64,000 nucleotides of DNA from NCBI GenBank assembly GCA_965198725.1, contig CBDAPX010000001.1, forward strand, positions 744,001 through 808,000, in the 5' to 3' direction. Positions within the stretch are counted from its first letter, which is position 1. Every line of letters begins with the position of its first letter. The position numbers and the translations under genes are program-made. This document shows, piece by piece, positions 1-8,636 of the stretch. The notes under the pieces were generated by a model that saw nothing but the letters and a program-made list of their open reading frames with translations, did no database searches and had not been told where the DNA came from. This DNA comes from CBDAPX01 sp965198725 (lineage in GTDB: Bacteria; Pseudomonadota; Alphaproteobacteria; Rhodobacterales; Rhodobacteraceae).

Positions 1-1
1 A

Positions 2-151
2 CTGAAGCAGATGCTGTGGTTTCTTTTGCGGCGACAGGCGGGTTTCAATGACGATGGAGCCACGGTTCAAGTGGCCAAAGCGGTCCGCCTGTGCGGAGCC
101 GTCCAGACCCGACGCGTCGAACAAACGCTTGTCTTCCGTCGTAAGCGATAG
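2..151 (+). CDS. Possible 3' end of an unidentified CDS (cut by window edge)
   Basis: One forward frame is open from the left edge to a TAG at 149-151. It encodes about 49 residues with no recognisable motif, is rich in Arg and Val, and ends in a basic tail. Codon usage is compatible with coding, but competing frames on both strands are also open here, including a reverse frame that ends at 45. I do not recognise the product. The choice of this frame is a guess based on its plausible composition and its position just upstream of dapE in the same direction. Confidence 0.3.
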   Translation: MKQMLWFLLRRQAGFNDDGATVQVAKAVRLCGAVQTRRVEQTLVFRRKR

Positions 152-393
152 CCACGCCATTGCTGAACCTGCACATTGCGGGCGGGATGGCCCGCGCCGA
201 TTTTACCAAAACAGACATGCCCAACCGGCGCATGTCGGTAACGATCACATATTGTTTTGGGCAACTGCTCGCCCATGTTTCGGTGAATCGTAGCACGCAC
301 CGGCGCGTGCTGTTAAGAGGAAAGCTGCCAAAGGCTTGTAATGCCGACGGTTTATGCGAAAACGCGGGAAAATCCCGCTGCAAGAGAGTTAAG
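152..393 (+). other. Intergenic leader of dapE
   Basis: No supported gene was found. The dapE frame stays open upstream to about position 145, but that extension does not resemble the DapE family. A short 6-bp hairpin (364-369 with 373-378, loop AAA) lies 15 bases before the dapE start codon. It has no T-run and so is not a classical terminator. No convincing -35/-10 pair was found. Confidence 0.4.
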
Positions 394-1545
394 ATGTCCC
401 ATGTAGATCCCGTTGATCTGACGGCCGCTTTGATCCGCTGCCCGTCTGTTACGCCCCAGGAGGGGGGCGCGTTGGTGCTGTTGGAAACCATTCTGTCAGA
501 TGCAGGGTTTGAGTGTGTTCGTGTGGATCGTGGTGGTGTCAGCAACCTTTTTGCCCGGTGGGGGGATAAGGCTCATCCACGGACATTCGGGTTCAATGGG
601 CACACGGATGTGGTTCCGATTGGCAATCCGGATGACTGGACCAAACCGCCTTTTGGCGCGGAAACGCAGGATGGCGTGATGTATGGCCGTGGTGCGACCG
701 ACATGAAATCGGGTGTAGCGGCCTTCGTCGCTGCGGCCGTTAAATTGGTAGAGACCGCGCCGCCCGATGGGGCCATCGTGATCGCGATCACGGGTGATGA
801 AGAGGGCGACGCGCTGGACGGAACCACGGCTTTGCTGGATCACATGTCCTATGAGCAAGAGCGCATGTCGGTCTGTCTGGTGGGCGAGCCGACCTGTCCC
901 GATCAGCTGGGCGATATGATGAAAATCGGTCGGCGTGGGTCCATGACGGCTTTTTTCACCGTGACAGGGGTGCAAGGCCACGCCGCCTATCCGCATCGCG
1001 CCAAGAACCCGATGCCAGCCATCGCGCGGTTGATGGATCGCTTAGCCTCGCATGAACTGGACAAGGGCACGGATCATTTTGATCCTTCAACGTTGGCCAT
1101 TGTCACGATCGACACCGGAAATCCCGCCACCAATGTCATCCCGGCCAGCTGCTCTGGCACGGTCAATATTCGGTTCAACGACACCCATAGTGGCGCATCG
1201 CTGTCCGATTGGCTGCGGGCAGAGGTAGAAGCGGCTGCTGCGGAATATGGCGTGACGATCGAAACGCGGATCAAGATTTCCGGAGAGAGCTTTGTCACGC
1301 CCCCCGGTGATTTGTCCGAACTGATCGCAGGCGCCGTGGAAGCGGAGACCGGATTGCGCCCGGCCCTCTCGACAACGGGGGGCACATCGGATGCACGGTT
1401 TATCAAGGATCACTGCCCGGTGGTGGAGTTTGGCCTGGTCGGCAAAACCATGCATCAGGTTGATGAAAACGTTCGGATTTCTGACATTCAGAGTCTGACG
1501 AAAGTCTACGAACGGATTCTTACCAACTATTTTGCGTCCAAATGA
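394..1545 (+). CDS. dapE: Succinyl-diaminopimelate desuccinylase DapE
   Basis: M20-family zinc hydrolase that cleaves N-succinyl-LL-2,6-diaminopimelate to LL-diaminopimelate and succinate, in cytosolic lysine and peptidoglycan precursor synthesis. Visible motifs are GHTDVVP with the first metal-binding His/Asp, the bridging-Asp region YGRGATDMKSG, and GDEEGDA with the catalytic Glu pair. The dimerisation domain follows, and a late metal His lies in GKTMHQVDE. From the ATG at 394 the protein is 383 residues, the usual family size. The frame is open upstream, but the added residues do not look like DapE. The last codon overlaps the next gene by ATGA, so the two are probably cotranslated. A DapC-like aminotransferase lies at 59.4 kb. 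Confidence 0.95.
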   Translation: MSHVDPVDLTAALIRCPSVTPQEGGALVLLETILSDAGFECVRVDRGGVSNLFARWGDKAHPRTFGFNGHTDVVPIGNPDDWTKPPFGAETQDGVMYGRGATDMKSGVAAFVAAAVKLVETAPPDGAIVIAITGDEEGDALDGTTALLDHMSYEQERMSVCLVGEPTCPDQLGDMMKIGRRGSMTAFFTVTGVQGHAAYPHRAKNPMPAIARLMDRLASHELDKGTDHFDPSTLAIVTIDTGNPATNVIPASCSGTVNIRFNDTHSGASLSDWLRAEVEAAAAEYGVTIETRIKISGESFVTPPGDLSELIAGAVEAETGLRPALSTTGGTSDARFIKDHCPVVEFGLVGKTMHQVDENVRISDIQSLTKVYERILTNYFASK

Positions 1546-2120
1546 TACGACCGCGCCGCACGTTGGTTGTGATGGTCAAAGAACCGCGCCCGGGCCGCGT
1601 GAAAACGCGACTTGGGGCGGATATTGGCCTGATCCCGGCGGCATGGTGGTTTCGGCATCAAACGCGGGCCCTGTTACGACGTCTGGACGATCCGCGATGG
1701 CAGCTGGTCCTTGCGGTTTCGCCCGAAATTCAGGGTCTAAACAGCCGAATTTGGCCCAAACATCTTGAAAAGCGCCGGCAAGGCGGTGGCGATCTGGGCG
1801 CGCGGATGAAGCGGCAGATGCAAGGCGCGGCACCAGGCCCCGTTTGCATCATCGGCGCCGATATCCCCGGGATCGCGCGGCATCACGTTTACCGGGCCTT
1901 TCGTCAGTTGGGTCAGACGGACGCGGTGTTGGGGCCGGCGGCTGACGGTGGCTATTGGCTGGTCGGGGTACGGCGCCCAGAGTCCTTACCGCCCAGCCTG
2001 TTCACCGATGTACGGTGGTCCACCTCTCATGCCATGGCTGACACGGTTCGCAGTTTCGGGGACCGGACAATCGGCTTTGTCGATACGCTGCGCGACGTGG
2101 ATCGAGCCTCGGATTTATAG
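1542..2120 (+). CDS. TIGR04282/DUF2064-type glycosyltransferase-like protein
   Basis: 192 residues with a nucleotidyltransferase-like (GT-A) fold. It starts with a TLVVMVKEPRPGRVKTRLG-type segment: a beta strand followed by the KTRL nucleotide-binding stretch. IGADIPG follows, then the DGGYWLVG block seen in the rSAM/selenodomain-associated transferase 1 family (TIGR04282). Substrate cannot be told from sequence; some relatives act in arsenosugar or guanylyl-transfer chemistry. The start codon overlaps the dapE stop (ATGA), so expression is probably coupled, but no lysine-pathway role is implied. Confidence 0.8.
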   Translation: MIRPRRTLVVMVKEPRPGRVKTRLGADIGLIPAAWWFRHQTRALLRRLDDPRWQLVLAVSPEIQGLNSRIWPKHLEKRRQGGGDLGARMKRQMQGAAPGPVCIIGADIPGIARHHVYRAFRQLGQTDAVLGPAADGGYWLVGVRRPESLPPSLFTDVRWSTSHAMADTVRSFGDRTIGFVDTLRDVDRASDL

Positions 2121-2175
2121 GACGAGACAGTCTTTTGCGCATGACGGTCTGACGGTGTCATGATAGGCCAATCTT

Positions 2176-4431
2176 ATGACGCGCATTCCGACAAAGCGAG
2201 AAATCCTAGACTGGATTTCGGCCAATCCGACCCTCACCTCTAAACGCGATATTGCCAAGGCCTTTGGTATCAAAGGGGCTGAGCGGATCGAGTTGAAACG
2301 CCTGCTCAAAGAGCTGGAAGCCGAAGGCCATCTGGAAAAGCGCAACAAGAGTTACCGCGACCCGGATCGCTTGCCGCCTGTCAGCGTGTTACAGGTCCAG
2401 GCACCCGATGATGACGGCGATCTGTTTGCCCGTCCGCTGGAATGGCATGGAGAAGGGGTCGAACCGGTCATTTTGCTGATCCCCCGCGCCAGTGATCCGG
2501 CGATGGGGGAAGGCGACCGCATTCTGGCGCGGCTGACATTGGTGCAGGATCAAGATTATGCCTATGAGGCGCGTTTGATCCGGAAAATAGGGTCTAATCT
2601 GCGCAAAATCCTGGGTGTCTTCCGAAAGCTGTCTGAGGGCGGGCGCATTGTTCCCATCGACAAGGCGGCGCAGTCCGAGTGGATCGTGGCCGAGGACGCG
2701 CGCCAAGGGGCCAAGGATGGTGAGCTGGTCGAGGCGGAACAGGCTGGACCGAAGGGCCGCATGGGATTGCCGCGCGCACGGGTGGTCACGCGGTTGGGCG
2801 ATCCCACCGCACCCCGCGCGGTTTCGCTGATTGCGATCCATCAACATGGCATTCCGGATAATTTCCCGGACCCCGTGATGGCGGAAGCGGACCGGGCCAA
2901 GCCGGTCGGGTTGTCAGGGCGCGAGGATCTTCGCGATCTCCCCTTGTTGACCATTGATCCCTCCGACGCGCGCGATCATGACGACGCCTGTTACGCACAC
3001 CCTGACGACGATCCCAAGAACCCCGGCGGTCATGTCATTTGGGTCGCCATTGCGGATGTTGCCGCCTATGTAACGCCGGGTTCTGCGCTGGATCGAGAGG
3101 CGCGCAAGCGCGGCAATTCGAGCTATTTCCCCGACCGGGTTGTTCCGATGTTGCCGGACCGGCTGTCTGGGGATTTGTGTTCTTTGCACGAAGGGGTGCC
3201 GCGCGCCTGTCTCGCCGTGCGGATGCAGATCGATGCCGAGGGCAATAAGGTGGGCCACCAATTCGTGCGTGGTTTGATGCGTTCGGTCGCGTCCCTTCAT
3301 TACGAAGAGGTGCAAGAGGCCATTGATGGCCGTCCAAATGATCGCACAGAGCCTTTGTTAGAGCCTGTTTTGCGCCCGCTTTACGCAGCATATGCGGCTT
3401 TGGTCGCGGCGCGTAAAATGCGCCAGCCGCTGGATCTGGATCTGCCCGAGCGAAATATCGAATTGGATGCCGATGGCAAAGTGACATCCGTAAAGTTCCG
3501 CGACCGGTTGGATGCCCATCGGCTGATTGAAGAGTTCATGATCCTGGCCAACGTGGCGGCTGCAGAAACGCTTGGTGCGAAAAGGTCCCCGTTGCTGTAT
3601 CGCGTGCATGAAGAACCGGACCCCAAGAAGCTGGAAGCTTTACGAGAGACGGCGCAATCGGCGGGGTTCAATCTGGCCAAGGGGCAGGTCCTGCAAACCC
3701 GTCACTTGAATCAGCTTCTGGCCGCAGCGGCGGATACGGATGACGCTGAGCTGATCAATATTTCGACCTTGCGCTCGATGACGCAAGCCTATTACAGCCC
3801 GGAGAATTTTGGCCATTTCGGCCTAGCGCTGCGGCAGTACGCGCATTTTACGTCGCCGATCCGACGCTATGCCGACCTGATCGTGCACCGCGCCCTGATC
3901 TCGACGCACAAATGGGGCAAGGATGGGTTGCAGCCGGACGAGATTGAACGGCTGGAAGACACGGCCAAGCATATTTCCGACACTGAACGCCGGTCCATGG
4001 TCGCCGAGCGTGACACCACGGATCGGTATCTGGCCGCTTATATGAGCGAGCGCGTTGGCAACGAGTTTGAAGGTCGTATCAGCGGCATCGCGCGCTTCGG
4101 CGTTTTTGTGAAAATGGACGAAACCGGGGCGGATGGGTTGATCCCGATCCGATCCATTGGCTCGGAATATTTCCATTTTGACCGTGAGGCGGGCACGCTC
4201 ATGGGCTCTGACACCGGGTCGGTCATTGCCATTGGCCAACGCGTCACCGTCCGGCTGGCTCAGGCAACGCCGGTCACCGGCGGGTTAGAGCTCGAACTGC
4301 TCGATATTGAAGGCAAGAAAATGCCGAGAGGCCGGGTCAGCCCCGCAGGGCGCAGTCCGCGCCGTAAGTCGGTCCGGAAAAAGATTAAATCCGACAAAAC
4401 CAAACGCAAAGTGACGCGCCGCCGCCGTTGA
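2176..4431 (+). CDS. rnr: Ribonuclease R
   Basis: 751-residue 3'-5' exoribonuclease of the RNase II/R family, which degrades structured RNA in the cytosol. Domains in order are an N-terminal winged-helix region (about 1-65), cold-shock OB folds (about 70-230), and the RNB catalytic domain from about 250. The RNB metal cluster is visible in the segment TIDPSDARDHDDA at about 256-268. An S1 domain (about 630-710) reads FEGRISGIARFGVFVKMDE, and the tail is strongly basic (Lys/Arg from about 715), as expected for RNase R rather than RNase II. It starts 55 bp after the preceding gene, in the same direction. Confidence 0.95.
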   Translation: MTRIPTKREILDWISANPTLTSKRDIAKAFGIKGAERIELKRLLKELEAEGHLEKRNKSYRDPDRLPPVSVLQVQAPDDDGDLFARPLEWHGEGVEPVILLIPRASDPAMGEGDRILARLTLVQDQDYAYEARLIRKIGSNLRKILGVFRKLSEGGRIVPIDKAAQSEWIVAEDARQGAKDGELVEAEQAGPKGRMGLPRARVVTRLGDPTAPRAVSLIAIHQHGIPDNFPDPVMAEADRAKPVGLSGREDLRDLPLLTIDPSDARDHDDACYAHPDDDPKNPGGHVIWVAIADVAAYVTPGSALDREARKRGNSSYFPDRVVPMLPDRLSGDLCSLHEGVPRACLAVRMQIDAEGNKVGHQFVRGLMRSVASLHYEEVQEAIDGRPNDRTEPLLEPVLRPLYAAYAALVAARKMRQPLDLDLPERNIELDADGKVTSVKFRDRLDAHRLIEEFMILANVAAAETLGAKRSPLLYRVHEEPDPKKLEALRETAQSAGFNLAKGQVLQTRHLNQLLAAAADTDDAELINISTLRSMTQAYYSPENFGHFGLALRQYAHFTSPIRRYADLIVHRALISTHKWGKDGLQPDEIERLEDTAKHISDTERRSMVAERDTTDRYLAAYMSERVGNEFEGRISGIARFGVFVKMDETGADGLIPIRSIGSEYFHFDREAGTLMGSDTGSVIAIGQRVTVRLAQATPVTGGLELELLDIEGKKMPRGRVSPAGRSPRRKSVRKKIKSDKTKRKVTRRRR

Positions 4432-4505
4432 AACGCGCGCCAGGTCGGCAAAAGCACGCCTTATCTGTTCGCATTTCTTTTTCCGAAACGCTTTTTGCGC
4501 TATCA

Positions 4506-4526
4506 TTGTTTCGAGCAGAGAAACAA
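4506..4526 (+). other. Perfect inverted repeat in the transglycosylase leader
   Basis: TTGTTTC at 4506-4512 pairs with GAAACAA at 4520-4526 over a 7-base loop, 14 bases before the ATG at 4541. It can form a hairpin in the mRNA leader or be a protein-binding site. TATCAT just upstream (4501-4506) could be a -10 box, but no good -35 is visible. There is no T-run in the sense direction. Confidence 0.35.
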
Positions 4527-4540
4527 AAAGGCGTAGGTAA

Positions 4541-5899
4541 ATGTGTGTCACCGGTCTGGCCGGACTTACCATTCTTTCGAATGCACTGGGCGCTTTTGCG
4601 GCTCCATCTGAATCCATGCGGCCCGCGCTGCGGCCCGCCTATCTCGCGGATACGCGGGCTTTGCAGGTGATGCAGGTTTCAGCCTCTAACCAAGGGTTCC
4701 AAGGCTGGGTCGTCGATTTCAAGGACCGCGCACAGGGCCATGGCATCAGCCGCCCGGTTCTGGATCGGGCCTTTGTCGGTGTCGGTTTGGACGAAGAGAT
4801 TATTCGCCGTGATCGCAACCAGGCAGAGTTTTCCAAGGCGATTTGGGAGTATCTGGACAGCGCCGTCTCTGACTTGCGGATCAAAAACGGTCGTGCAGCA
4901 CTCTCGAAATACAACGACACGTTGACCCGCATCGAACGCCAATACGGTGTCGAAAAAGAGGTTGTTGTGGCGGTCTGGGGTTTGGAAAGCGCTTATGGTG
5001 CGTTCCGGGGGCGAAACGATATCATTCAGTCACTGGCCACCCTATCCTATGAAGGACGGCGCGGCGCGTTTTTTGAAGAGCAACTGATCGCCGCTCTGCG
5101 CATTGTTCAGGCGGGCGATACCGATCCCCGCAATATGACGGGCAGTTGGGCCGGGGCGATGGGCCACACACAGTTCATGCCGACCTCATACCTAGATTAC
5201 GCCGTTGATTTTACCGGGGATGGTCGGCGCGACATCTGGTCGGACGATCCAACTGATGCTCTTGCCTCAACAGCGGCGTATCTGAAGCGGTTCGGCTGGG
5301 TCACGGATCAGCCATGGGGGGTAGAGGTCACTTTGCCGTCTGGGTTTGACTATCAGCTTGTCAATCGGCGCATTGAAAAATCTCCGTCGGACTGGGCCGC
5401 GCTGGGCGTGATGTCGACCGCAGGCGGGGCCGTGCCGAACCATGGCGCTGCGTCCATCTTGTTGCCTGCAGGTGCACAGGGCCCGGCCCTGATGATTTTC
5501 AAGAATTTCAGCGTTCTGGAACGTTACAACACCGCCGACTCTTATGTTATCGGCGTCGGCCATCTGAGCGATCGGATCTCGGGTGCCAGTCCGTTGCGCG
5601 CAGACTGGCCGCGTGATGATCGGGCGCTGTCTTTTGCCGAGCGGGAAGAGCTGCAACGGCGGTTGACCTCTGCCGGGTTTGACACGTTGGGCGTCGATGG
5701 GCGGATCGGTCCCAAAACCATCGATGCGGTGCGCGCCTATCAGGTCGCCCGGGGCCTCACCCCCGACGGCTATGCCTCTCTTCGGCTGTTGGAGCGGTTG
5801 TGCGGTAAGCCCGGCCTTCTTAGCCCGGGCTCATCCCGCGCAGTCGTTCCGACCGCCGGCGCAACAATTCGACCACCGTCAGCAACAGGATCGAGATGA
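4541..5899 (+). CDS. Lytic murein transglycosylase (MltB/SLT_2 type) with peptidoglycan-binding domain
   Basis: 452 residues. A short hydrophobic N-terminus ending FAAP looks like a signal peptide, so the enzyme should act in the periplasm, cleaving glycan strands to 1,6-anhydro-muramyl ends. The SLT_2 catalytic domain covers about 45-345, with the catalytic Glu in VWGLESAYGAF and the later GAMGHTQFMPTSY motif. A PG_binding_1 domain near the C-terminus contains GVDGRIGPKTIDAV. An in-frame TAA lies just before the ATG, so no upstream start is possible. The last 80 bases run antisense through the end of the convergent permease gene; the roughly 25 residues they encode are low-complexity and not part of a known domain. 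Confidence 0.9.
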   Translation: MCVTGLAGLTILSNALGAFAAPSESMRPALRPAYLADTRALQVMQVSASNQGFQGWVVDFKDRAQGHGISRPVLDRAFVGVGLDEEIIRRDRNQAEFSKAIWEYLDSAVSDLRIKNGRAALSKYNDTLTRIERQYGVEKEVVVAVWGLESAYGAFRGRNDIIQSLATLSYEGRRGAFFEEQLIAALRIVQAGDTDPRNMTGSWAGAMGHTQFMPTSYLDYAVDFTGDGRRDIWSDDPTDALASTAAYLKRFGWVTDQPWGVEVTLPSGFDYQLVNRRIEKSPSDWAALGVMSTAGGAVPNHGAASILLPAGAQGPALMIFKNFSVLERYNTADSYVIGVGHLSDRISGASPLRADWPRDDRALSFAEREELQRRLTSAGFDTLGVDGRIGPKTIDAVRAYQVARGLTPDGYASLRLLERLCGKPGLLSPGSSRAVVPTAGATIRPPSATGSR

Positions 5900-6998
5900 C
5901 AACCAGAATGGTCGCAACGGCCAGAATGGTCGGGCTGATCTGTTCCCGCAGACCGGTGAACATCTGCCACGGCAGGGTTTTCTGACCTGCCGAGCCGACA
6001 AAGAGAACCACGACCACCTCGTCAAACGAGGTGATGAAGGCAAAGAGACCGCCAGAGATCACGCCGGGCAGGATCAGCGGCATTTGCACCCGGAAAAAGG
6101 TTGTGACCGAGTTCGCGCCCATATTGGCGGCGGCGCGGGTCAGCGACCGGTCAAACCCGACCAGCGTCGCGGTAACGGTGATGATCACAAACGGAATGCC
6201 AAGTGCGGCATGGGCCAGAACAACGCCCAGATACGTGCCTTGCAACCCGATCCGGGAATAGAAGAAATACATGCCTGCAGCTGAAATGATCAGCGGCACG
6301 ATCATGGGCGAAATCAGCAGCGCCATAATGATTTGGCGTCCCGGCACATGCGGCTGGCTGAGACCGATGGCGGCAAGCGTGCCAAAGCTGACCGACAGCA
6401 ACGTGGCCATTGGTGCGATCATTACCGAATTGCGCAGCGCGTTTTGCCAGTCAGAGTTGGTAAAGAAGTCCTCGTAGTGTTTCAGCGAATATCCCGCAGG
6501 ATCAAAGCGCAGCATTTCCGGCGTAAAGGTAAAGAAGTCCTGCGCATTGAAGCTGAGCGGCATAACCACGATGATCGGGGTGATCAGGAATACAAAGATC
6601 GCACCGCAGATCACGCGGAACGTGTAATGCCACAGGACCTGTCCGGGCGTCAGATATGGGGCCAGCCGCGCGCGGTATCGCCCTTCATAAAGCCAGTAGG
6701 TGAACCAACCAAAGAACCAGCCGAACATGCCGCCAACGACCAAGCCGGGCATACCGCCCAACAGTGACCCGATCAGAGCTGCAACAGCAAAAAGACCCCA
6801 GCGCATGGTGCGTTCGTTGTCCATCAGCTGTGTCATGCAATAGGCGACAGCGGCCAGAATGACCGCGCCCGTCAGCAAGCCGATGATGGTGCTGCCTTGG
6901 GCCGTGCCAATGAAAATCCCGGCAAATGCGCCCGCGGCGGCCACCACCGGGACATAGAAGGAAACAGCGGTCCGAGAGATAGGTGTCAAAGCCGCCAT
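5820..6998 (-). CDS. Polyamine-type ABC transporter permease (PotC-like) with extended N-terminus
   Basis: 392 residues, about 110-120 longer than ordinary PotC/PotI permeases. The C-terminal roughly 270 residues are a binding-protein-dependent permease domain, with the cytoplasmic EAA-like loop around DRSLTRAAANMGAN. The extra N-terminal part (about 1-105) holds several Gly/Ala-rich hydrophobic segments that look like additional membrane helices. It starts 3 bp after the other permease gene and is the last gene of a leftward ATPase / binding-protein / permease / permease operon. Spermidine, putrescine or a related cation is the likely substrate class, but it cannot be fixed from sequence. 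Its 3' end overlaps the convergent transglycosylase gene by 80 bp. Confidence 0.88.
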   Translation of the reverse strand: MAALTPISRTAVSFYVPVVAAAGAFAGIFIGTAQGSTIIGLLTGAVILAAVAYCMTQLMDNERTMRWGLFAVAALIGSLLGGMPGLVVGGMFGWFFGWFTYWLYEGRYRARLAPYLTPGQVLWHYTFRVICGAIFVFLITPIIVVMPLSFNAQDFFTFTPEMLRFDPAGYSLKHYEDFFTNSDWQNALRNSVMIAPMATLLSVSFGTLAAIGLSQPHVPGRQIIMALLISPMIVPLIISAAGMYFFYSRIGLQGTYLGVVLAHAALGIPFVIITVTATLVGFDRSLTRAAANMGANSVTTFFRVQMPLILPGVISGGLFAFITSFDEVVVVLFVGSAGQKTLPWQMFTGLREQISPTILAVATILVVISILLLTVVELLRRRSERLRGMSPG

Positions 6999-7001
6999 GG
7001 T

Positions 7002-8555
7002 TCAGCCCCCCAGTTTCACTTTGTCGATGCCGACGATGCGGTCATATAGCCAATAGAGCACCAAAACGACCGCCAGCAAGATGGCCCCCAGTGCGGCCGC
7101 CAGTCCCCAGTTCAGCGAGCTGGAGATGTGATAGGCGATCCGGTTCGAAATGAATGTCCCGGTGGTGCCGCCCACGATTTCGGGCGTGATGTAATAGCCA
7201 ATGGCCAGAATGAAGACGAGGATCGAACCCGCGCCGATCCCCGGCACCGATTGCGGGAAATACACGCGCCAGAACGCGGTCCAGTTGGTTGCCCCCAGCG
7301 ATTTGGCCGCACGCAAATAGCTCGGCGGGATTGTTTGCATCACCGAGTAAAGCGGCAAGATCATAAACGGCAAAAGGATGTGGGTCATTGCGACGATGGT
7401 GCCGAACTGGTTGTTGATCATGATCAACCGTGCCGCATCATCGACCAAACCCAGCCAGACCAAAACATCATTGATCACGCCTTGCTGTTGCAACATCACT
7501 TTCCAGGCAGACGTCCGCACCAAAAGCGACGTCCAGAACGGCAGCAGGACAAGGATCATCAAAAGGTTCGCCGTCCGCATTGGCAGGTTGGCCAGAATCC
7601 ACGCGACCGGATAGCCAAGCAGGATGCAGGAAATCGTGATGACCAAGGACATGAACATCGTGCGTTGGAACAGCATGATGTAAATCTGTTGGTTCTCTGG
7701 CCGCATCTCGGCCCCGTCTGCGCCTTTCTGCATATCGACGGCATTCAGGAAATAGCCACTGGTGTATTTCGGCGCATAGGTCTGGATCGTTTTCCAAACC
7801 TCCGGGTCCAACCAGTCCTCGTCAGCGTCTTCGAACTGTGCGGTGAGGCTGACTGTTTCAAAGCCCGCTACCTCGGCGGCGGCTGCGGCGATGCGCGGAT
7901 CGGTGGCCCCATCGCCACCTGTTTGCATCAGGTCGAGGTAAAGGGTTGTGAACAGAAAGTCTTCGATATCTTCCTCGGCCGGATCATCGCCCTCTTCGAT
8001 CAGATAAGCGGTCCAGCGGTCCCAGGACCGCGCAGTGAACGGCAACGCAGCGCGATTGCCTGCGTCGCCCAACATGGAAACCCAAGTGGCTGGGTCTTCC
8101 CAGCTTTCATTAAGGTCTTCGAATTGCTTGGTGTATGCGTCGGTGTCAAACCGTCCGACACGACGACCTGTCTTGCGGAACAGCGAAGACACGCCGGTCT
8201 GTTCATAGTTCAGGCGCGTGCCCAAACGGGTGTGCAGTTTTTGGGCCTCGGCAATGAACAGATCGACGTAAAGCCCGGCAAAAACTGCCTCATCCGGCGC
8301 CGTGCCGCTGTTGGCGTCCCAGGTTTCAAGTGCCGCGACAGATTCAGGCAGTGTTTCGGAAACGATCTGGTTTTCGACAGACCGGAACAGCATATCCGCA
8401 ATCGGCGCGATGAACGTGATTAGAACAAATAGCAACAGGGGCGCGATCAGGGCCAGAGCACGAATTTTCTGCATTCGAAGCGCACGCGCAAGGCTGCGTT
8501 TCAGCGGCGTACCATCCGCAGCAAGCACGGGCCCTTGGGTTGTCTGATCGGTCAT
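7002..8555 (-). CDS. Polyamine-type ABC transporter permease (PotB-like) with large periplasmic insertion
   Basis: 517 residues, where PotB/PotH homologues are usually near 300. One membrane helix (about 34-56) is followed by a roughly 230-residue acidic soluble stretch (about 60-290), then the usual permease helices with the EAA-type loop LRAAKSLGATNW. The insertion contains two similar segments, QFEDLNESWEDPATW and QFEDADEDWLDPEVW, which point to an internal duplication. By topology it should be extracytoplasmic and could contact the binding protein. The start at 8555 is preferred over 8573 because GGGGAC sits just before this ATG. Second-last gene of its operon. Confidence 0.88.
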   Translation of the reverse strand: MTDQTTQGPVLAADGTPLKRSLARALRMQKIRALALIAPLLLFVLITFIAPIADMLFRSVENQIVSETLPESVAALETWDANSGTAPDEAVFAGLYVDLFIAEAQKLHTRLGTRLNYEQTGVSSLFRKTGRRVGRFDTDAYTKQFEDLNESWEDPATWVSMLGDAGNRAALPFTARSWDRWTAYLIEEGDDPAEEDIEDFLFTTLYLDLMQTGGDGATDPRIAAAAAEVAGFETVSLTAQFEDADEDWLDPEVWKTIQTYAPKYTSGYFLNAVDMQKGADGAEMRPENQQIYIMLFQRTMFMSLVITISCILLGYPVAWILANLPMRTANLLMILVLLPFWTSLLVRTSAWKVMLQQQGVINDVLVWLGLVDDAARLIMINNQFGTIVAMTHILLPFMILPLYSVMQTIPPSYLRAAKSLGATNWTAFWRVYFPQSVPGIGAGSILVFILAIGYYITPEIVGGTTGTFISNRIAYHISSSLNWGLAAALGAILLAVVLVLYWLYDRIVGIDKVKLGG

Positions 8556-8636
8556 GTTGTCCCCGTTCCACACGGATACGGCTTAACGCCGTTTTTGAAA
8601 GGGTCGGGGCGGCAACCGCCCCGGCCCAGGATCAAT

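Noticed and set aside
160..393. Upstream extension of dapE
   Set aside because: The frame is open but the added residues do not resemble any DapE N-terminus; the ATG at 394 gives the standard length.
45..545. Reverse open frame of 166 codons over the dapE upstream region
   Set aside because: It runs antisense into dapE, has no recognisable motif and no ribosome site; the dapE frame is certain from about 394.
7128..8423. 431-codon forward frame antisense to the permease
   Set aside because: Composition is that of an antisense shadow (rich in Arg, His, Gln, Asp) and the permease on the other strand has clear helices and motifs.
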